Made by a program: the position numbers and the translations under genes
NCBI GenBank assembly: GCA_019636445.1
Contig: JAHBXO010000005.1
Location: 186,001 to 250,000 of the forward strand
DNA: 64,000 nt
Reading direction: 5' to 3'
DNA from: Gemmataceae bacterium
GTDB taxonomy: Bacteria > Planctomycetota > Planctomycetia > Gemmatales > Gemmataceae
Shown here: positions 1 through 8,352 of the stretch, in pieces
Layout: each line of letters starts with the position of its first letter
Position numbering within the stretch: the first letter of the stretch is position 1
The notes under the pieces: generated by a model
What the model was told of the DNA's origin: nothing
Database searches by the model: none
What the model saw: only the letters and a program-made list of their open reading frames with translations

Positions 1-2772
1 GTGCCGCTGCTCACCGGCTTCGGCGTGAACGCGGCCTTCCTCGGCCACGACCTGCACGGCCTTTGCCGCGGGCCGGACGGCAAGCTCTACTTCAGCGTCG
101 GCGACCGCGGCTTCCATGTCGCCACGAAGGAAGGCACCACCCTCAGCGGCCCGCGCACCGGCGCGGTCTTCCGCTGCAACCTCGACGGCACCGAACTCGA
201 GGTCGTGCACCGGGGCCTCCGCAACCCGCAGGAACTCGCTTTCGACCAGTACGGCAACCTCTTCGCCGACGACAACAACTGCGACAAGGGGGACCACGCC
301 CGGCTCGTCTACATCGTCGAGGGCGGCGAGAGTGGATGGAACATGGCCTATCAAACCATCCCCGCGCCGTACATGTCCGGCCCCTGGTTCGCCGAGCGCC
401 TCTGGCACCTGCAACACGAAGGCCAGCCGGCGTACATCGTGCCGCCAGTCGGCGCGATCGGGGCCGGGCCGAGCGGCTTCCTTTTCACCAGCGGCACGAG
501 CCTCGCCGATCGCTACAAGAACTCGTTTCTGATGTGCAACTACACCGGCAACGGCGGCCTCGAATCGTTCAAGGTGAAGCCGAAGGGAGCGGGCTTCGAG
601 ATCGACGACTATCACGACTTCCTGAAGCCGATCATGGCGACGGATGCCGAGTTCGGATACGACGGCAAGCTCTACGTCAGCGACTTCGTGAACCTCGACT
701 GGAGCGGCAAAAGCCTCGGCGGCCGGGTGTACACGGTGTTCGATCCGAAGAAGCTCGACAGCGACGTGGTGCGGGAGGCGAAGAAGCTGTTCGAGGATGG
801 GTTCGCGAAGTTGAACGCGGAGGGCGTGACGAAGGAGAACGGTGAGCGCTGGGAGAACCTGCTCGGCCACGCCGACCAGCGCGTGCGACAGAAGACACAG
901 TTCCTGCTCGTCGATTGCGTGCGGTCCGGCAACGAAACAAGCAAATCCGGCGCGACCACGATCCTGCTGTCGACGACCTACCAAACATCGAACCCGCTGG
1001 CCCGGCTGCACGCGCTCTGGGCGCTCGGCCAGTTATCCAAGAACAGTCCGGATTACCTGAAATGGATGGTCGGATACCTCAATTCCGATCCGGACGCGGA
1101 GTTTCAGGGCCAAATCGCGAAGGTGCTCGGCGACGCGGGATACGGTGCGGCCATCCCCGAACTGATCAAGGCGCTCAACCACTCGAACGCCCGCGTGAAG
1201 TTCTTCGCCGCGCAATCGCTCGGCAAGCTGAAGGCGAAGGCGGCGATCGATCCGCTCTTCGAGGTGATTCGCCAGAACAAGGACGCCGACCCGCACCTGC
1301 GGCACGCCTGCGTCGTGGCGCTCGAGCGGATCGGCGACGCGGACGCCGTCGCGGCGAAGGCGAAGGACGCGAGTGCATCCGTCCGCCTCGCCGTCGTGCT
1401 CGTGCAGCGTCGGCTGAAGGACCAGCGGATTGCGACGGCCTTGGACGATGCCGACTGGTTCATCCGCGCCGAGGCGGCGCGGGCGATCCACGACGTGCCG
1501 ATGGACGATCTGATGCCGAAGCTCGCGGCGCTGCTCCCGAAGCTCGGCGAGAAGCCGATCCCGGACGGCGATCCGCTCGTGCGCCGCTGCATCTCGGCCG
1601 CGTACCGGCTCGGCGGCGCGGACGAGACGAAGGCGGTCCTCGCCGTCGTGCCGAACGCGAACTTCTCCTCGGCCGTGCGGGCGGAGGCGCTCGGGGCGCT
1701 CGCCGACTGGGCCGAGCCGCCGCCGCGCGACCGTGTCACCGGCTTCTGGCGGCCGCTGCCGAAGCGGAACGCCGCCCCGGTTCGCGCCGCGTTCGAAACG
1801 AACCTCGCGGACCTGTTGAAGAAGACTGACGGCGCGCTGCAGACGGCTGTCATCGCCACGATCCAGAAGCTCGGCGTTCAGGCGGATGAATCGCAGTTCG
1901 CGGTCTGGGCGAAGGACGCGAAGGCCGAGCCGAACCTGCGCGTGGCGTCGCTCCGCTATCTCGCGAGTCGGAAGGCGAAGGACCTCGACGCGATCCTGAC
2001 GGCGGCGCTCGCGGATGCGAATCCGCTACTGCGAGCCGAAGCACGCGAGCGGATTGCGGCCATCGACGCGAATCGGGGTACGGCCCTGTTCGACGAAGCC
2101 CTATCGAGTTCGGGTACGACCATCGCCGAGCGCCAGCGTGCCTTCGCGTTGCTTCCCACGCTGAAGGGTTCGCAAGCCGGGAAACTGCTCGACGTCTGGA
2201 GCGCGAAGCTGGCGGCGGGCACGGTGCCGGCGGAGTTGAAGCTCGACGTGCTGGAAGCGATCAAGGCCGCGCCGTCGGCGAGCCGGGATGCGAACCGGGC
2301 AAAGTTCGAGAAGGCCGAGTCGGACAAGTTCCGCGTGAGTCTCGTCGGCGGCGACGCGGACAAGGGCCGCGAGATCTTCTTCAACCACACGGCCGCCCAG
2401 TGCGTTCGCTGCCACACGGTGTCCGGGAGTGGCGGTGTGGCCGGGCCGGAGCTGACGAAAGTGATGGAGAAAAACAAGGAGAACGCCCGCGAACACTTCC
2501 TCGAATCGCTCTTGAAGCCGAACGCCAAGATCGCCGAGGGGTTCGCCAGCGTGTCGATCTCGACGCTCGACGGTGCGACGATCGCCGGCGTCATCGTGAA
2601 GGAGGATGCGAAGGTGCTGACGATCAAGAAGCCCGATGGAGCGACCGTTGTGGTGGCGAAGGCGGACATCGAATCGCGGACGACGCCGACGTCGCCGATG
2701 CCGTCGGTGGAGCGGACACTCTCGCCGCGCGAGGTGCGCGATCTGGTGGAGTATCTGACGACGTTGAAGTGA
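1..2772 (+). CDS. PVC-type CxxCH heme protein with beta-propeller and HEAT repeats (5' partial)
   Basis: The reading frame is open from the first base, and the product begins in the middle of a glucose-dehydrogenase-like propeller, so the gene starts upstream of the window. The 923 visible residues contain a propeller (about 1-240), a long alpha-helical HEAT-like region (about 300-720) and a C-terminal cytochrome c domain. That domain has the heme motif C-V-R-C-H at 801-805 and a possible axial Met in S-P-M-P near 900. This architecture is typical of large exported heme proteins expanded in Planctomycetes, thought to act in periplasmic oxidation of sugars or other compounds; the substrate is unknown. 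A second member of the superfamily lies at 54781-57369. The fold assignment is secure, the physiological role is not. Confidence 0.85.
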   Translation: MPLLTGFGVNAAFLGHDLHGLCRGPDGKLYFSVGDRGFHVATKEGTTLSGPRTGAVFRCNLDGTELEVVHRGLRNPQELAFDQYGNLFADDNNCDKGDHARLVYIVEGGESGWNMAYQTIPAPYMSGPWFAERLWHLQHEGQPAYIVPPVGAIGAGPSGFLFTSGTSLADRYKNSFLMCNYTGNGGLESFKVKPKGAGFEIDDYHDFLKPIMATDAEFGYDGKLYVSDFVNLDWSGKSLGGRVYTVFDPKKLDSDVVREAKKLFEDGFAKLNAEGVTKENGERWENLLGHADQRVRQKTQFLLVDCVRSGNETSKSGATTILLSTTYQTSNPLARLHALWALGQLSKNSPDYLKWMVGYLNSDPDAEFQGQIAKVLGDAGYGAAIPELIKALNHSNARVKFFAAQSLGKLKAKAAIDPLFEVIRQNKDADPHLRHACVVALERIGDADAVAAKAKDASASVRLAVVLVQRRLKDQRIATALDDADWFIRAEAARAIHDVPMDDLMPKLAALLPKLGEKPIPDGDPLVRRCISAAYRLGGADETKAVLAVVPNANFSSAVRAEALGALADWAEPPPRDRVTGFWRPLPKRNAAPVRAAFETNLADLLKKTDGALQTAVIATIQKLGVQADESQFAVWAKDAKAEPNLRVASLRYLASRKAKDLDAILTAALADANPLLRAEARERIAAIDANRGTALFDEALSSSGTTIAERQRAFALLPTLKGSQAGKLLDVWSAKLAAGTVPAELKLDVLEAIKAAPSASRDANRAKFEKAESDKFRVSLVGGDADKGREIFFNHTAAQCVRCHTVSGSGGVAGPELTKVMEKNKENAREHFLESLLKPNAKIAEGFASVSISTLDGATIAGVIVKEDAKVLTIKKPDGATVVVAKADIESRTTPTSPMPSVERTLSPREVRDLVEYLTTLK

Positions 2773-2817
2773 TCGGGATCGCACTGCCCACGGACGGTCG
2801 TCCGCGGGCTTCGCCCA

Positions 2818-3939
2818 CTACCACAATCGGCCGGGATTGAACACGTTGTCGGGGTCGAGCGTCGTCTTCACGTGCTTCATCAGTTCCCAATCGGCACCGG
2901 TCTTCGCCGGCTTCGTCGCGCCGCGCCGTAAAACAAAATCCGGGCCGGGGCGTTCGTCCGTGTGTAGCCAGACGATGCCGTTCATCGGTTGCGAATGAAT
3001 CAAGGCATCGCCGCGGTTGAACCGGTTCGCGAACTCGGCGACCTGGCTCGGCCGTACGCTCGCCTTCCCGATGAACCGGCTCGCCGGGCGAACCTGAAGA
3101 TCGGTAACGGTCTGCCAGAGGCCGAACAGGTCGCGCACGTCCCGTTTGAGTTCGTCCAGCAGCGTCTTCTTCTGCCAGTCGACGGTGACGCGCTTCTCGC
3201 CGAAGCCGACGAGGAGAATCCAGTCGCCGGGGATGGAGGCTGCGCCGGTCTCGGCCCACGCGGCGGCGTTGAGGAGTTCGATCGCAACGGGCCGGCTGTT
3301 CGACTTGTGCAGGAGATCGAGCACACCGTCCAGTTCCGCGGAACGGCAACCGAACGCGACGGTCGCGGTCGCTTCCGGTCGGGGCTTCACCTTGAGCGTG
3401 ACGTGCGTGATGAGGCCGAGCGTACCGAGCGCGCCGGTCTGGAGTTTCATGAAGTCGTAACCGGCGACGTTTTTGACGACGCGACCGCCGCCCTTCACTT
3501 CCACGCCGTCGTCGGTGAGGAAGCCGATGCCGATGACGGCGTCGCGCAGCGTGCCGTGGCCGAGGCGGTGCGGGCCGCTGGCGTTCGCGGCGATCGCGCC
3601 GCCGAGCGTGGCCCGCGCCGGCAACGGCACGTCCACCGGCAGCCACTGGTTCTCCCGTTCCAGCACACGGTCGAGTTGCGCGATGGTCAGGCCGGCCTGC
3701 ACCGTGATGGTCATGTCGCGGGCCGGATAGTCGATCACCGCATCGAGCGCGGTCGTGTCGAGGGCGATCCCGGGTCGCTTCGCCGGCAACCCGAGATCGA
3801 GCATGGTCCGCCCGCCGACCGGATAGACGGCCTTGCCAGCGGCGCGACACTCGCGCACGAGCCGACCCGCGTCCGACACCGACGGGGCGCGAACGATCGG
3901 GACGCTACCGAGGCCGGGCAATTCGAGCGTTTCGTTCAC
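2818..3939 (-). CDS. FAD-binding oxidoreductase, glycolate oxidase GlcE-like
   Basis: The 373-residue product has the N-terminal FAD-binding (PCMH) fold: Y-P-V-G-G-R-T near the start, and later G-A-I-A-A-N-A-S-G and V-V-K-N-V-A-G-Y-D-F, which is characteristic of GlcE subunits. In bacteria GlcE works with GlcD and the Fe-S subunit GlcF to oxidise glycolate; neither partner is in the window, so this may act alone or with distant genes. I chose the GTG at 3939. The frame stays open to 4074, but an upstream start would run into the divergent kinase gene and adds residues unlike the family. There is no strong ribosome-binding site. A related D-lactate or alditol oxidase role is possible. Confidence 0.8.
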   Translation of the reverse strand: MNETLELPGLGSVPIVRAPSVSDAGRLVRECRAAGKAVYPVGGRTMLDLGLPAKRPGIALDTTALDAVIDYPARDMTITVQAGLTIAQLDRVLERENQWLPVDVPLPARATLGGAIAANASGPHRLGHGTLRDAVIGIGFLTDDGVEVKGGGRVVKNVAGYDFMKLQTGALGTLGLITHVTLKVKPRPEATATVAFGCRSAELDGVLDLLHKSNSRPVAIELLNAAAWAETGAASIPGDWILLVGFGEKRVTVDWQKKTLLDELKRDVRDLFGLWQTVTDLQVRPASRFIGKASVRPSQVAEFANRFNRGDALIHSQPMNGIVWLHTDERPGPDFVLRRGATKPAKTGADWELMKHVKTTLDPDNVFNPGRLW

Positions 3940-4001
3940 GGTTCGTTCCCGCAGGGCGGCAGTCTCCAATGCCCTTCGTTTTACGAACCCCCCGCGAGTT
4001 T

Positions 4002-4012
4002 CTAGATTGGAA
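4002..4012 (+). promoter_or_regulatory. CTAGATTGGAA motif before kinase gene
   Basis: The 11-mer CTAGATTGGAA ends 22 bases before the kinase start at 4035. It occurs again, in the same orientation relative to the gene, upstream of the other kinase (18840-18850). TAGATT could serve as a -10 element, but no good -35 is visible. The shared use is an inference from two sites only. Confidence 0.3.
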
Positions 4013-4034
4013 TCAATCTCTTTCAGGATCGCGC

Positions 4035-6074
4035 ATGGCGTCTGCCGATTCCACGGCCGAATTTCTCCGCGCACTCGAAGCGACGGGTTTCCTCGCGGCC
4101 GACCAGTTCCACGCGCTCAAGGGCTGGGTCCAGCTCAAGCACCCCGATACGCAGGAGATCGCGCGGGAACTGAACAAGCGCGGCTGGCTGACCGGTTTCC
4201 AGATCAAGGAGATCTTCCGCGGCCGGGGCAAGTCGCTCGTCGTGGGGCCGTACCGGGTCCTGGACCTGCTCGGCGAGGGGGGCATGGGCCGCGTCTTCCG
4301 CGCTCTGCACACGCGGTTGGGGCGGGAAGTCGCGCTCAAGGTGATTCGGCGAGAGAAACTCGCGAATCCGCTGACGGTGCGGCGCTTCCGACAGGAGATC
4401 CAGGCCGTCGCGCAACTGTCGCATCCGAACGTCGTCATGGCGTTCGATGCGGACGAGGCCGGCGGCGATCATTACCTCGCGATGGAATACGTCGACGGTA
4501 CCGACCTCACGAAGCTCGTGCGCGATCGTGGGCCGCTGCCGGTACCGGTGGCGTGCGACTATGTCCGCCAGGCCGCACTCGGGCTGCATCACGCGTTCGA
4601 ACGGGGTCTGGTCCACCGCGATGTGAAGCCGAGCAACATGATCGCCGCCAAGACCGGTCAGGTGAAGGTGCTGGACCTCGGACTGGCGATGCTCAACGAA
4701 GCGCCCGGCGGCGAGGATGCGGCCCGCGTGACGCAGGAAGGCTTCGTCATTGGCACGCCGGACTTCCTCGCGCCCGAACAGGCGCAGAACCCGCTCCACG
4801 TCGACACGCGGGCCGACATCTACGCGCTCGGCGCCACGCTCTACTATCTTCTGACCGGCAAGGTACCCTACGAAGGCAGCAACCCGACCGAAAAGCTGAT
4901 GAAGCACGTCTCCGATCCGCCGCCGAGCCTGTTGCGGCGATTGCCGAACGCCCCGCCGCAACTCGATCAACTGATCCAGTGGATGATGGCGAAGGACCCG
5001 AAGGCGCGGCCGCAGACCCCCATGCAGGCGGCCGGGGCACTCGCCCAGTTCGTACCGGGCGCAGCCGCCAACCCTTATCCACCGCCGGCATCGTACCCGC
5101 CGGCCGGGCTTCCCATCGGCCCCATCGATCCCTCCGGCAGCAGCCAGATCTTCCGCCTGCCTCAATCGGAAGCGCCGGCCCGCGTGCGCGAGCGCATTCA
5201 GGGGGGCGGGTCGCGTGCCGCGCTCTTCATCGGAATCGTCGCGGCCGTGCTCGTCGGCGTGCTCGGTTACTGCCTGTACCGCTTCACGCTCATGCCGGAC
5301 CCGGCTCCCGAGCCGGAATACGCCAATCCGCTGGGAATGAAGTTCGTGCTGGTGAAACCGGGCGAATTCCTGATGGGTTCGCCGGAGACCGAACCGGGCC
5401 GCGGCCCGGAGGAAGGACCGGTCGGCAAAGTCGCGATCGATCATCCGTACTTCATCGGCACGACCGAAGTGACCAGCGGCCAGTACCAGCAGATCATGGG
5501 CAAATCGCCGGCGTGGACGGCGGGCCGCGTGCGCGGCGGTACCGAATGGCCCGTCGAAACGGTCTCCTGGCTGGAGGCGCAGGAGTTTTGCAAGAAGCTC
5601 AACGAACGGGACCGGGGCCGACGCCGCGGGTGGGACTATCGGCTGCCAACGGAAGCCGAGTGGGAATACGCGTGCCGCGCCGGCACCGACACGGCCTTTG
5701 CGCACGGCCCGGAACTGTTGCCGGAACATGGCGAGAACATCCAACTGCCGAAAAACGAGCTGCCGGAGGACGAAGGCAAACCAAAACCCACCGAAATGCC
5801 GAGCAAGGTCGGCGCGTCCCGGCCGAACGCCTTCGGGTTGTTCGACATGCACGGGAACGTATCGGAGTGGTGCCAGGACTATTACGAACGCGGATACCCG
5901 GAAGGCGTTCGAACGAACCCCGCCGGGCCTGCAACGGGCGACCTCCGCAGCGTGCGTGGCGGGGCCTTCGACGAACCCGCGACCCGGGCGCGATCCGCGG
6001 CCCGGCGAGGCATGCAACCGGAGCTGCGGGATCGCGGCGTCGGATTCCGCGTCGTCCTCGCGCCGAGTCCGTGA
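4035..6074 (+). CDS. Serine/threonine protein kinase with extracytoplasmic FGE-sulfatase-like domain
   Basis: This 679-residue protein begins with a helical segment (about 8-70) of a kind often found before planctomycete kinases. A Hanks-type kinase domain follows: glycine loop G-E-G-G-M-G at 80-85, catalytic Lys102, H-R-D at 194-196, and D-L-G (for DFG) at 214-216. A Pro-rich linker leads to one membrane span (about 395-417) and a formylglycine-generating-enzyme-like domain (about 430-676, with G-N-V-S-E-W and G-F-R-V-V). The kinase should be cytoplasmic and the FGE-like domain outside. The usual C-terminal catalytic cysteines of true FGE are absent (R-G-G-A-F-D-E in that region), so I read it as a sensor or ligand-binding domain, not a sulfatase-maturation enzyme. 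The ATG at 4035 was chosen because the conserved helical segment starts just after it. Confidence 0.9.
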   Translation: MASADSTAEFLRALEATGFLAADQFHALKGWVQLKHPDTQEIARELNKRGWLTGFQIKEIFRGRGKSLVVGPYRVLDLLGEGGMGRVFRALHTRLGREVALKVIRREKLANPLTVRRFRQEIQAVAQLSHPNVVMAFDADEAGGDHYLAMEYVDGTDLTKLVRDRGPLPVPVACDYVRQAALGLHHAFERGLVHRDVKPSNMIAAKTGQVKVLDLGLAMLNEAPGGEDAARVTQEGFVIGTPDFLAPEQAQNPLHVDTRADIYALGATLYYLLTGKVPYEGSNPTEKLMKHVSDPPPSLLRRLPNAPPQLDQLIQWMMAKDPKARPQTPMQAAGALAQFVPGAAANPYPPPASYPPAGLPIGPIDPSGSSQIFRLPQSEAPARVRERIQGGGSRAALFIGIVAAVLVGVLGYCLYRFTLMPDPAPEPEYANPLGMKFVLVKPGEFLMGSPETEPGRGPEEGPVGKVAIDHPYFIGTTEVTSGQYQQIMGKSPAWTAGRVRGGTEWPVETVSWLEAQEFCKKLNERDRGRRRGWDYRLPTEAEWEYACRAGTDTAFAHGPELLPEHGENIQLPKNELPEDEGKPKPTEMPSKVGASRPNAFGLFDMHGNVSEWCQDYYERGYPEGVRTNPAGPATGDLRSVRGGAFDEPATRARSAARRGMQPELRDRGVGFRVVLAPSP

Positions 6075-6078
6075 TTCC

Positions 6079-6429
6079 TCAGCCGAAGACTTCGCGGTAC
6101 GCGTCTTCGTTGAAACCGACGAGCATCGTCTTCCCGACTTTCGCCGTCGGTGCCCGAAGGTTGCCCGTCGGCCCCATGATGAGGCCGAGGATCGTGTCGT
6201 CGTCCGGGCGGTCCTTCTTCAAGTTCAGCCGTTCGATCTTCTTCCCCTTCATCGCGATGATCGTGTCGATCCCCGCGAGCAATCCGAGCGCCGCCTGCGT
6301 GTCGATGCGATCCTTCGTGGCGTTGACGGTCTCCTTCGCGACGATCCCGGCAGGCCCAAGGAACCCCTGGGCATTCTGACAGGTCGTTCAAGACTTGCGG
6401 AAATAGAGCCAGTCGATGGCCTTCGGCAT
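6079..6429 (-). CDS. ArsC/Spx-like thioredoxin-fold selenoprotein (in-frame UGA = Sec14)
   Basis: Reading leftward from the ATG at 6427-6429 gives 116 residues if the UGA at 6388-6390 is decoded. The N-terminus is M-P-K-A-I-D-W-L-Y-F-R-K-S, then UGA, then T-T-C-Q-N-A-Q-G-F-L. The UGA falls exactly where ArsC/Spx-like proteins carry the first Cys of their CxxC redox motif, giving U14-T-T-C17 at the end of strand 1. The frame continues without any other stop and ends with the family's cis-proline loop (N-L-R-A-P) and a G-F-N-E-D-A-Y motif. A purine-rich G-G-G-G-A lies about 8 bases before the ATG. A hairpin fitting a bacterial SECIS follows the UGA. The likely role is a thiol/selenol redox protein or reductase of unknown substrate. 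A normal gene caller would start at 6282 (TTG) and lose the active site. SelA, SelB, SelD and tRNA-Sec are not in the window. Confidence 0.82.
6354..6390 (-). promoter_or_regulatory. Candidate bacterial SECIS element with UGA codon
   Basis: Immediately after the UGA (6388-6390) the mRNA can form GCCCAG-GGGUUCC-UUGGGC (6372 to 6354). The stem has six pairs (one G-U), with a possible extra G-C pair inside the loop, and the loop is G-rich and contains GGUU. The loop begins 21 bases after the UGA. A stem of at least four pairs, a G at the start of a small apical loop and this distance agree with the general description of bacterial SECIS elements bound by SelB. Pairing was judged by eye. Confidence 0.6.
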
Positions 6430-6483
6430 GATTGTTTCCCCGGATGTTGGAGTCAGTCGTTCGGAACAAGAAAGTTTCCCGTT

Positions 6484-6541
6484 GTAGAACGGACTTCTAG
6501 TCCGTCTTTCCTAGCTCGGACGGACTAGAAGTCCGTCCTAC
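6484..6541. repeat. Inverted repeat, ACGGACTTCTAGTCCGT family
   Basis: Arms of 23 bases at 6484-6506 and 6519-6541 are mutual reverse complements with one mismatch, separated by 12 bases. Each arm is itself nearly palindromic (GGACTTCTAGTCC). It lies in the 202-base gap upstream of the selenoprotein gene, so its promoter must work around or through it. The rest of the gap holds only the terminator at 6590-6621. Confidence 0.85.
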
Positions 6542-6589
6542 GGGTAAATCATCTCGTGCCGCTCGCCTCATGATAGGCGCGACGGACGT

Positions 6590-6621
6590 GGGAAAAACAA
6601 GACCCGGCACAAGGCCGGGTC
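6590..6621 (-). terminator. Rho-independent terminator of the BON gene
   Basis: On the minus strand GACCCGGC, a 5-base loop and GCCGGGTC form an 8-pair GC-rich stem, followed at once by TTGTTTTTCCC. It lies just past the stop of the BON-domain gene (6632) and should separate its transcript from the selenoprotein gene downstream. Confidence 0.8.
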
Positions 6622-6631
6622 TCGTGGACGA

Positions 6632-7342
6632 TCAACGGAAGCTCGTGCGCCAGTAGTCGTGCGGCGTCTGGAGCCGGCCGAGCCACCAGTGCCCGTCTTC
6701 CCATTCGAGGACGACTTTCCGCCAGCCCGGCGGGACCTTCGGGAAGGGGTAGAACGGCCCGATGAACGGGAAGGCGTTGTACGGGTATGCCTGCGGGTAC
6801 GCGACGCGCGACAGGTTGTTGTGCGGGGCGTAGGTCGGCCAGGCGTAGGGAGGCAGCGGGGGGCCGCTCATCTCGCCGCCGCCGGGCATCATCGCGGCGC
6901 CGCCGGGCATGCCGAGCGGGGTCGGTTCGACCAACGGGGTCCCGCCGGTCGAGGGCGGAACCGCCGCGATCGGCTGGGCGGCGACGGGACCAATCGCCTG
7001 CGCCTTCACGAGCAGGTTGGTCGCCGGCATCGACAGGCCGTCGCGGACTTTCTTCACACCCACCACGCGGCGGATGTCGTCGATGATCTGGCCGTGGGTC
7101 GTCGAGTCCTTGGCCGTGCCGGTCACGGTTACCACGCCGTCGACGCAGGAGATCGAGACGTCGGCGTTCGCCGCCGATCCGGTCGCGGTCAACTGGGTCG
7201 CGACGGCGTCGGCGAGCGCCTGGTTGCTCGACGCGGCGGTCTTGGTCGCGGTTTGCGGGAGCTTGGCCGGTTCGGCCGCGCCGGCGGCCGCCAGGCCGCT
7301 ACCGGCGACCACCGCCGACAAAAAAAGCGAACGCACGTTCAC
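6632..7342 (-). CDS. Exported BON-domain protein
   Basis: This 236-residue protein has an N-terminal signal peptide (hydrophobic to about residue 20, A-A-G-A-A-E). A single BON domain follows (about 40-110), with V-D-G-V-V-T-V-T-G-T and the D-D-I-R-R-V-V-G-V-K-K-V pattern typical of BON folds. The second half is low-complexity, rich in Pro, Gly and Met, and ends in a short aromatic segment (W-E-D-G-H-W-W-L-G). BON domains bind phospholipid or other envelope components, so an envelope-stabilising role is likely. The GTG at 7342 is preceded by GGAGG with 7-base spacing, which fixes the start. It is monocistronic. Confidence 0.85.
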   Translation of the reverse strand: MNVRSLFLSAVVAGSGLAAAGAAEPAKLPQTATKTAASSNQALADAVATQLTATGSAANADVSISCVDGVVTVTGTAKDSTTHGQIIDDIRRVVGVKKVRDGLSMPATNLLVKAQAIGPVAAQPIAAVPPSTGGTPLVEPTPLGMPGGAAMMPGGGEMSGPPLPPYAWPTYAPHNNLSRVAYPQAYPYNAFPFIGPFYPFPKVPPGWRKVVLEWEDGHWWLGRLQTPHDYWRTSFR

Positions 7343-7612
7343 GGGAATTCCTCCGGGGTCCTGGACCGCGTCAGGCCGGGTGACGGCACGCGCCTGGGCA
7401 GTACCCGTTCATTCGTCACCTTGAACCCATCCGGTACAGTCGCACCTCTGCGAAAACTCGGTCTTCCGAACTGTCATTCGGACTACAACCGGCAGATCGT
7501 GCAATCTTTTCCCCGTTCCCCGTCGATTCCGAAAAATCCGTCCGGAATCATTCAAGTTCCGTCCCCCATTCGTTAGAGTGTCCTCGACTCCACTCGCTCA
7601 CCCGGAACCCCC

Positions 7613-8344
7613 ATGAACAGCAATCCCATCCGTGCCGTGATCGGCCTCATCGCCATCGGTGCCTTCGTCTACTTCACGTTTTTCGCCGGAAACTACGGCG
7701 CCAAAGTGACCGAAGGGAACATCGAGGTCTATTACAAGGATGGCGCGACCAAAGAGCAGGCGCAGACGCTCGCGTCCCACCTGAGTCGCGTCTGGGGAGC
7801 CGCCCCCGACAAGCGCAGCGTTCAACTGGTCAAGAACGGCGACACGCCCCGGTTCCGCATGGTCGTCAAACCCGAATTCCAGAACGACGCCAATTTCCTC
7901 GCCCAGCTCGGCATCTTCGGCGCACAACTCTCGCGCGATGTCTTCGGAGGCGTGCCGATCGAACTCGAAGCCTGCGACGACCACCTGAAAACTGTGAAAG
8001 CCTTGCCCATTCCGCCCGCGTTCCGACACGGAATCCTGAAGGGCAAAATCGAGCTGTTCTACGGCGACGGCGTCGCGAAGGCGGAAGCCGAGAAACTGCT
8101 GGCGTCCCTCGAAAAGGAATTCGCGAACGCCCCGGTGCCGCTGCTGACCGTGACCTTGACGAAACGGGACGCCACCTTCACCGTTAGCATGCCCTACGAT
8201 CCCGAAAAACTGAAGGCCCCCGAAGTTCGCGCGGCGCTTAAAACCTACTGCACGGCCCTGTCGCAGACGGCGTTCGACGGCGCGCCGGTCGAGTGGGCCG
8301 CAGTCGATCCGTCGTTCAACCTGATCGAAGTCCTCAAGCCGTGA
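7613..8344 (+). CDS. Membrane-anchored protein with internal duplication, unknown function
   Basis: I do not recognise a family for these 243 residues. A hydrophobic segment at about 4-24 anchors it. The rest contains two similar units: one starts near residue 31 (G-N-I-E-V-Y-Y-K-D-G, then a helix with Q-A-Q-T-L-A-S-H-L), and one near 140 (G-K-I-E-L-F-Y-G-D-G, then K-A-E-A-E-K-L-L-A-S-L). Each is followed by a strand, a helix and a second strand, suggesting a duplicated alpha/beta domain. It sits 8 bases before the sulfatase gene on the same strand, so the two are probably co-transcribed. Confidence 0.75.
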   Translation: MNSNPIRAVIGLIAIGAFVYFTFFAGNYGAKVTEGNIEVYYKDGATKEQAQTLASHLSRVWGAAPDKRSVQLVKNGDTPRFRMVVKPEFQNDANFLAQLGIFGAQLSRDVFGGVPIELEACDDHLKTVKALPIPPAFRHGILKGKIELFYGDGVAKAEAEKLLASLEKEFANAPVPLLTVTLTKRDATFTVSMPYDPEKLKAPEVRAALKTYCTALSQTAFDGAPVEWAAVDPSFNLIEVLKP

Positions 8345-8352
8345 GATTACCG

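Noticed and set aside
3940-4074. Longer N-terminus for the GlcE-like oxidoreductase (ATG at 4074)
   Set aside because: It would overlap the start of the divergent kinase gene and adds 45 residues unlike GlcE proteins.
5323-6071. FGE domain of the kinase as the activator of the nearby sulfatase
   Set aside because: The catalytic cysteines expected near the C-terminus are missing, and the domain is joined to a kinase by a membrane span.
6388-6390. UGA in the ArsC-like gene as a nonsense mutation or sequencing error
   Set aside because: It replaces precisely the redox-active position, the frame is otherwise intact on both sides, and a SECIS-like hairpin follows.
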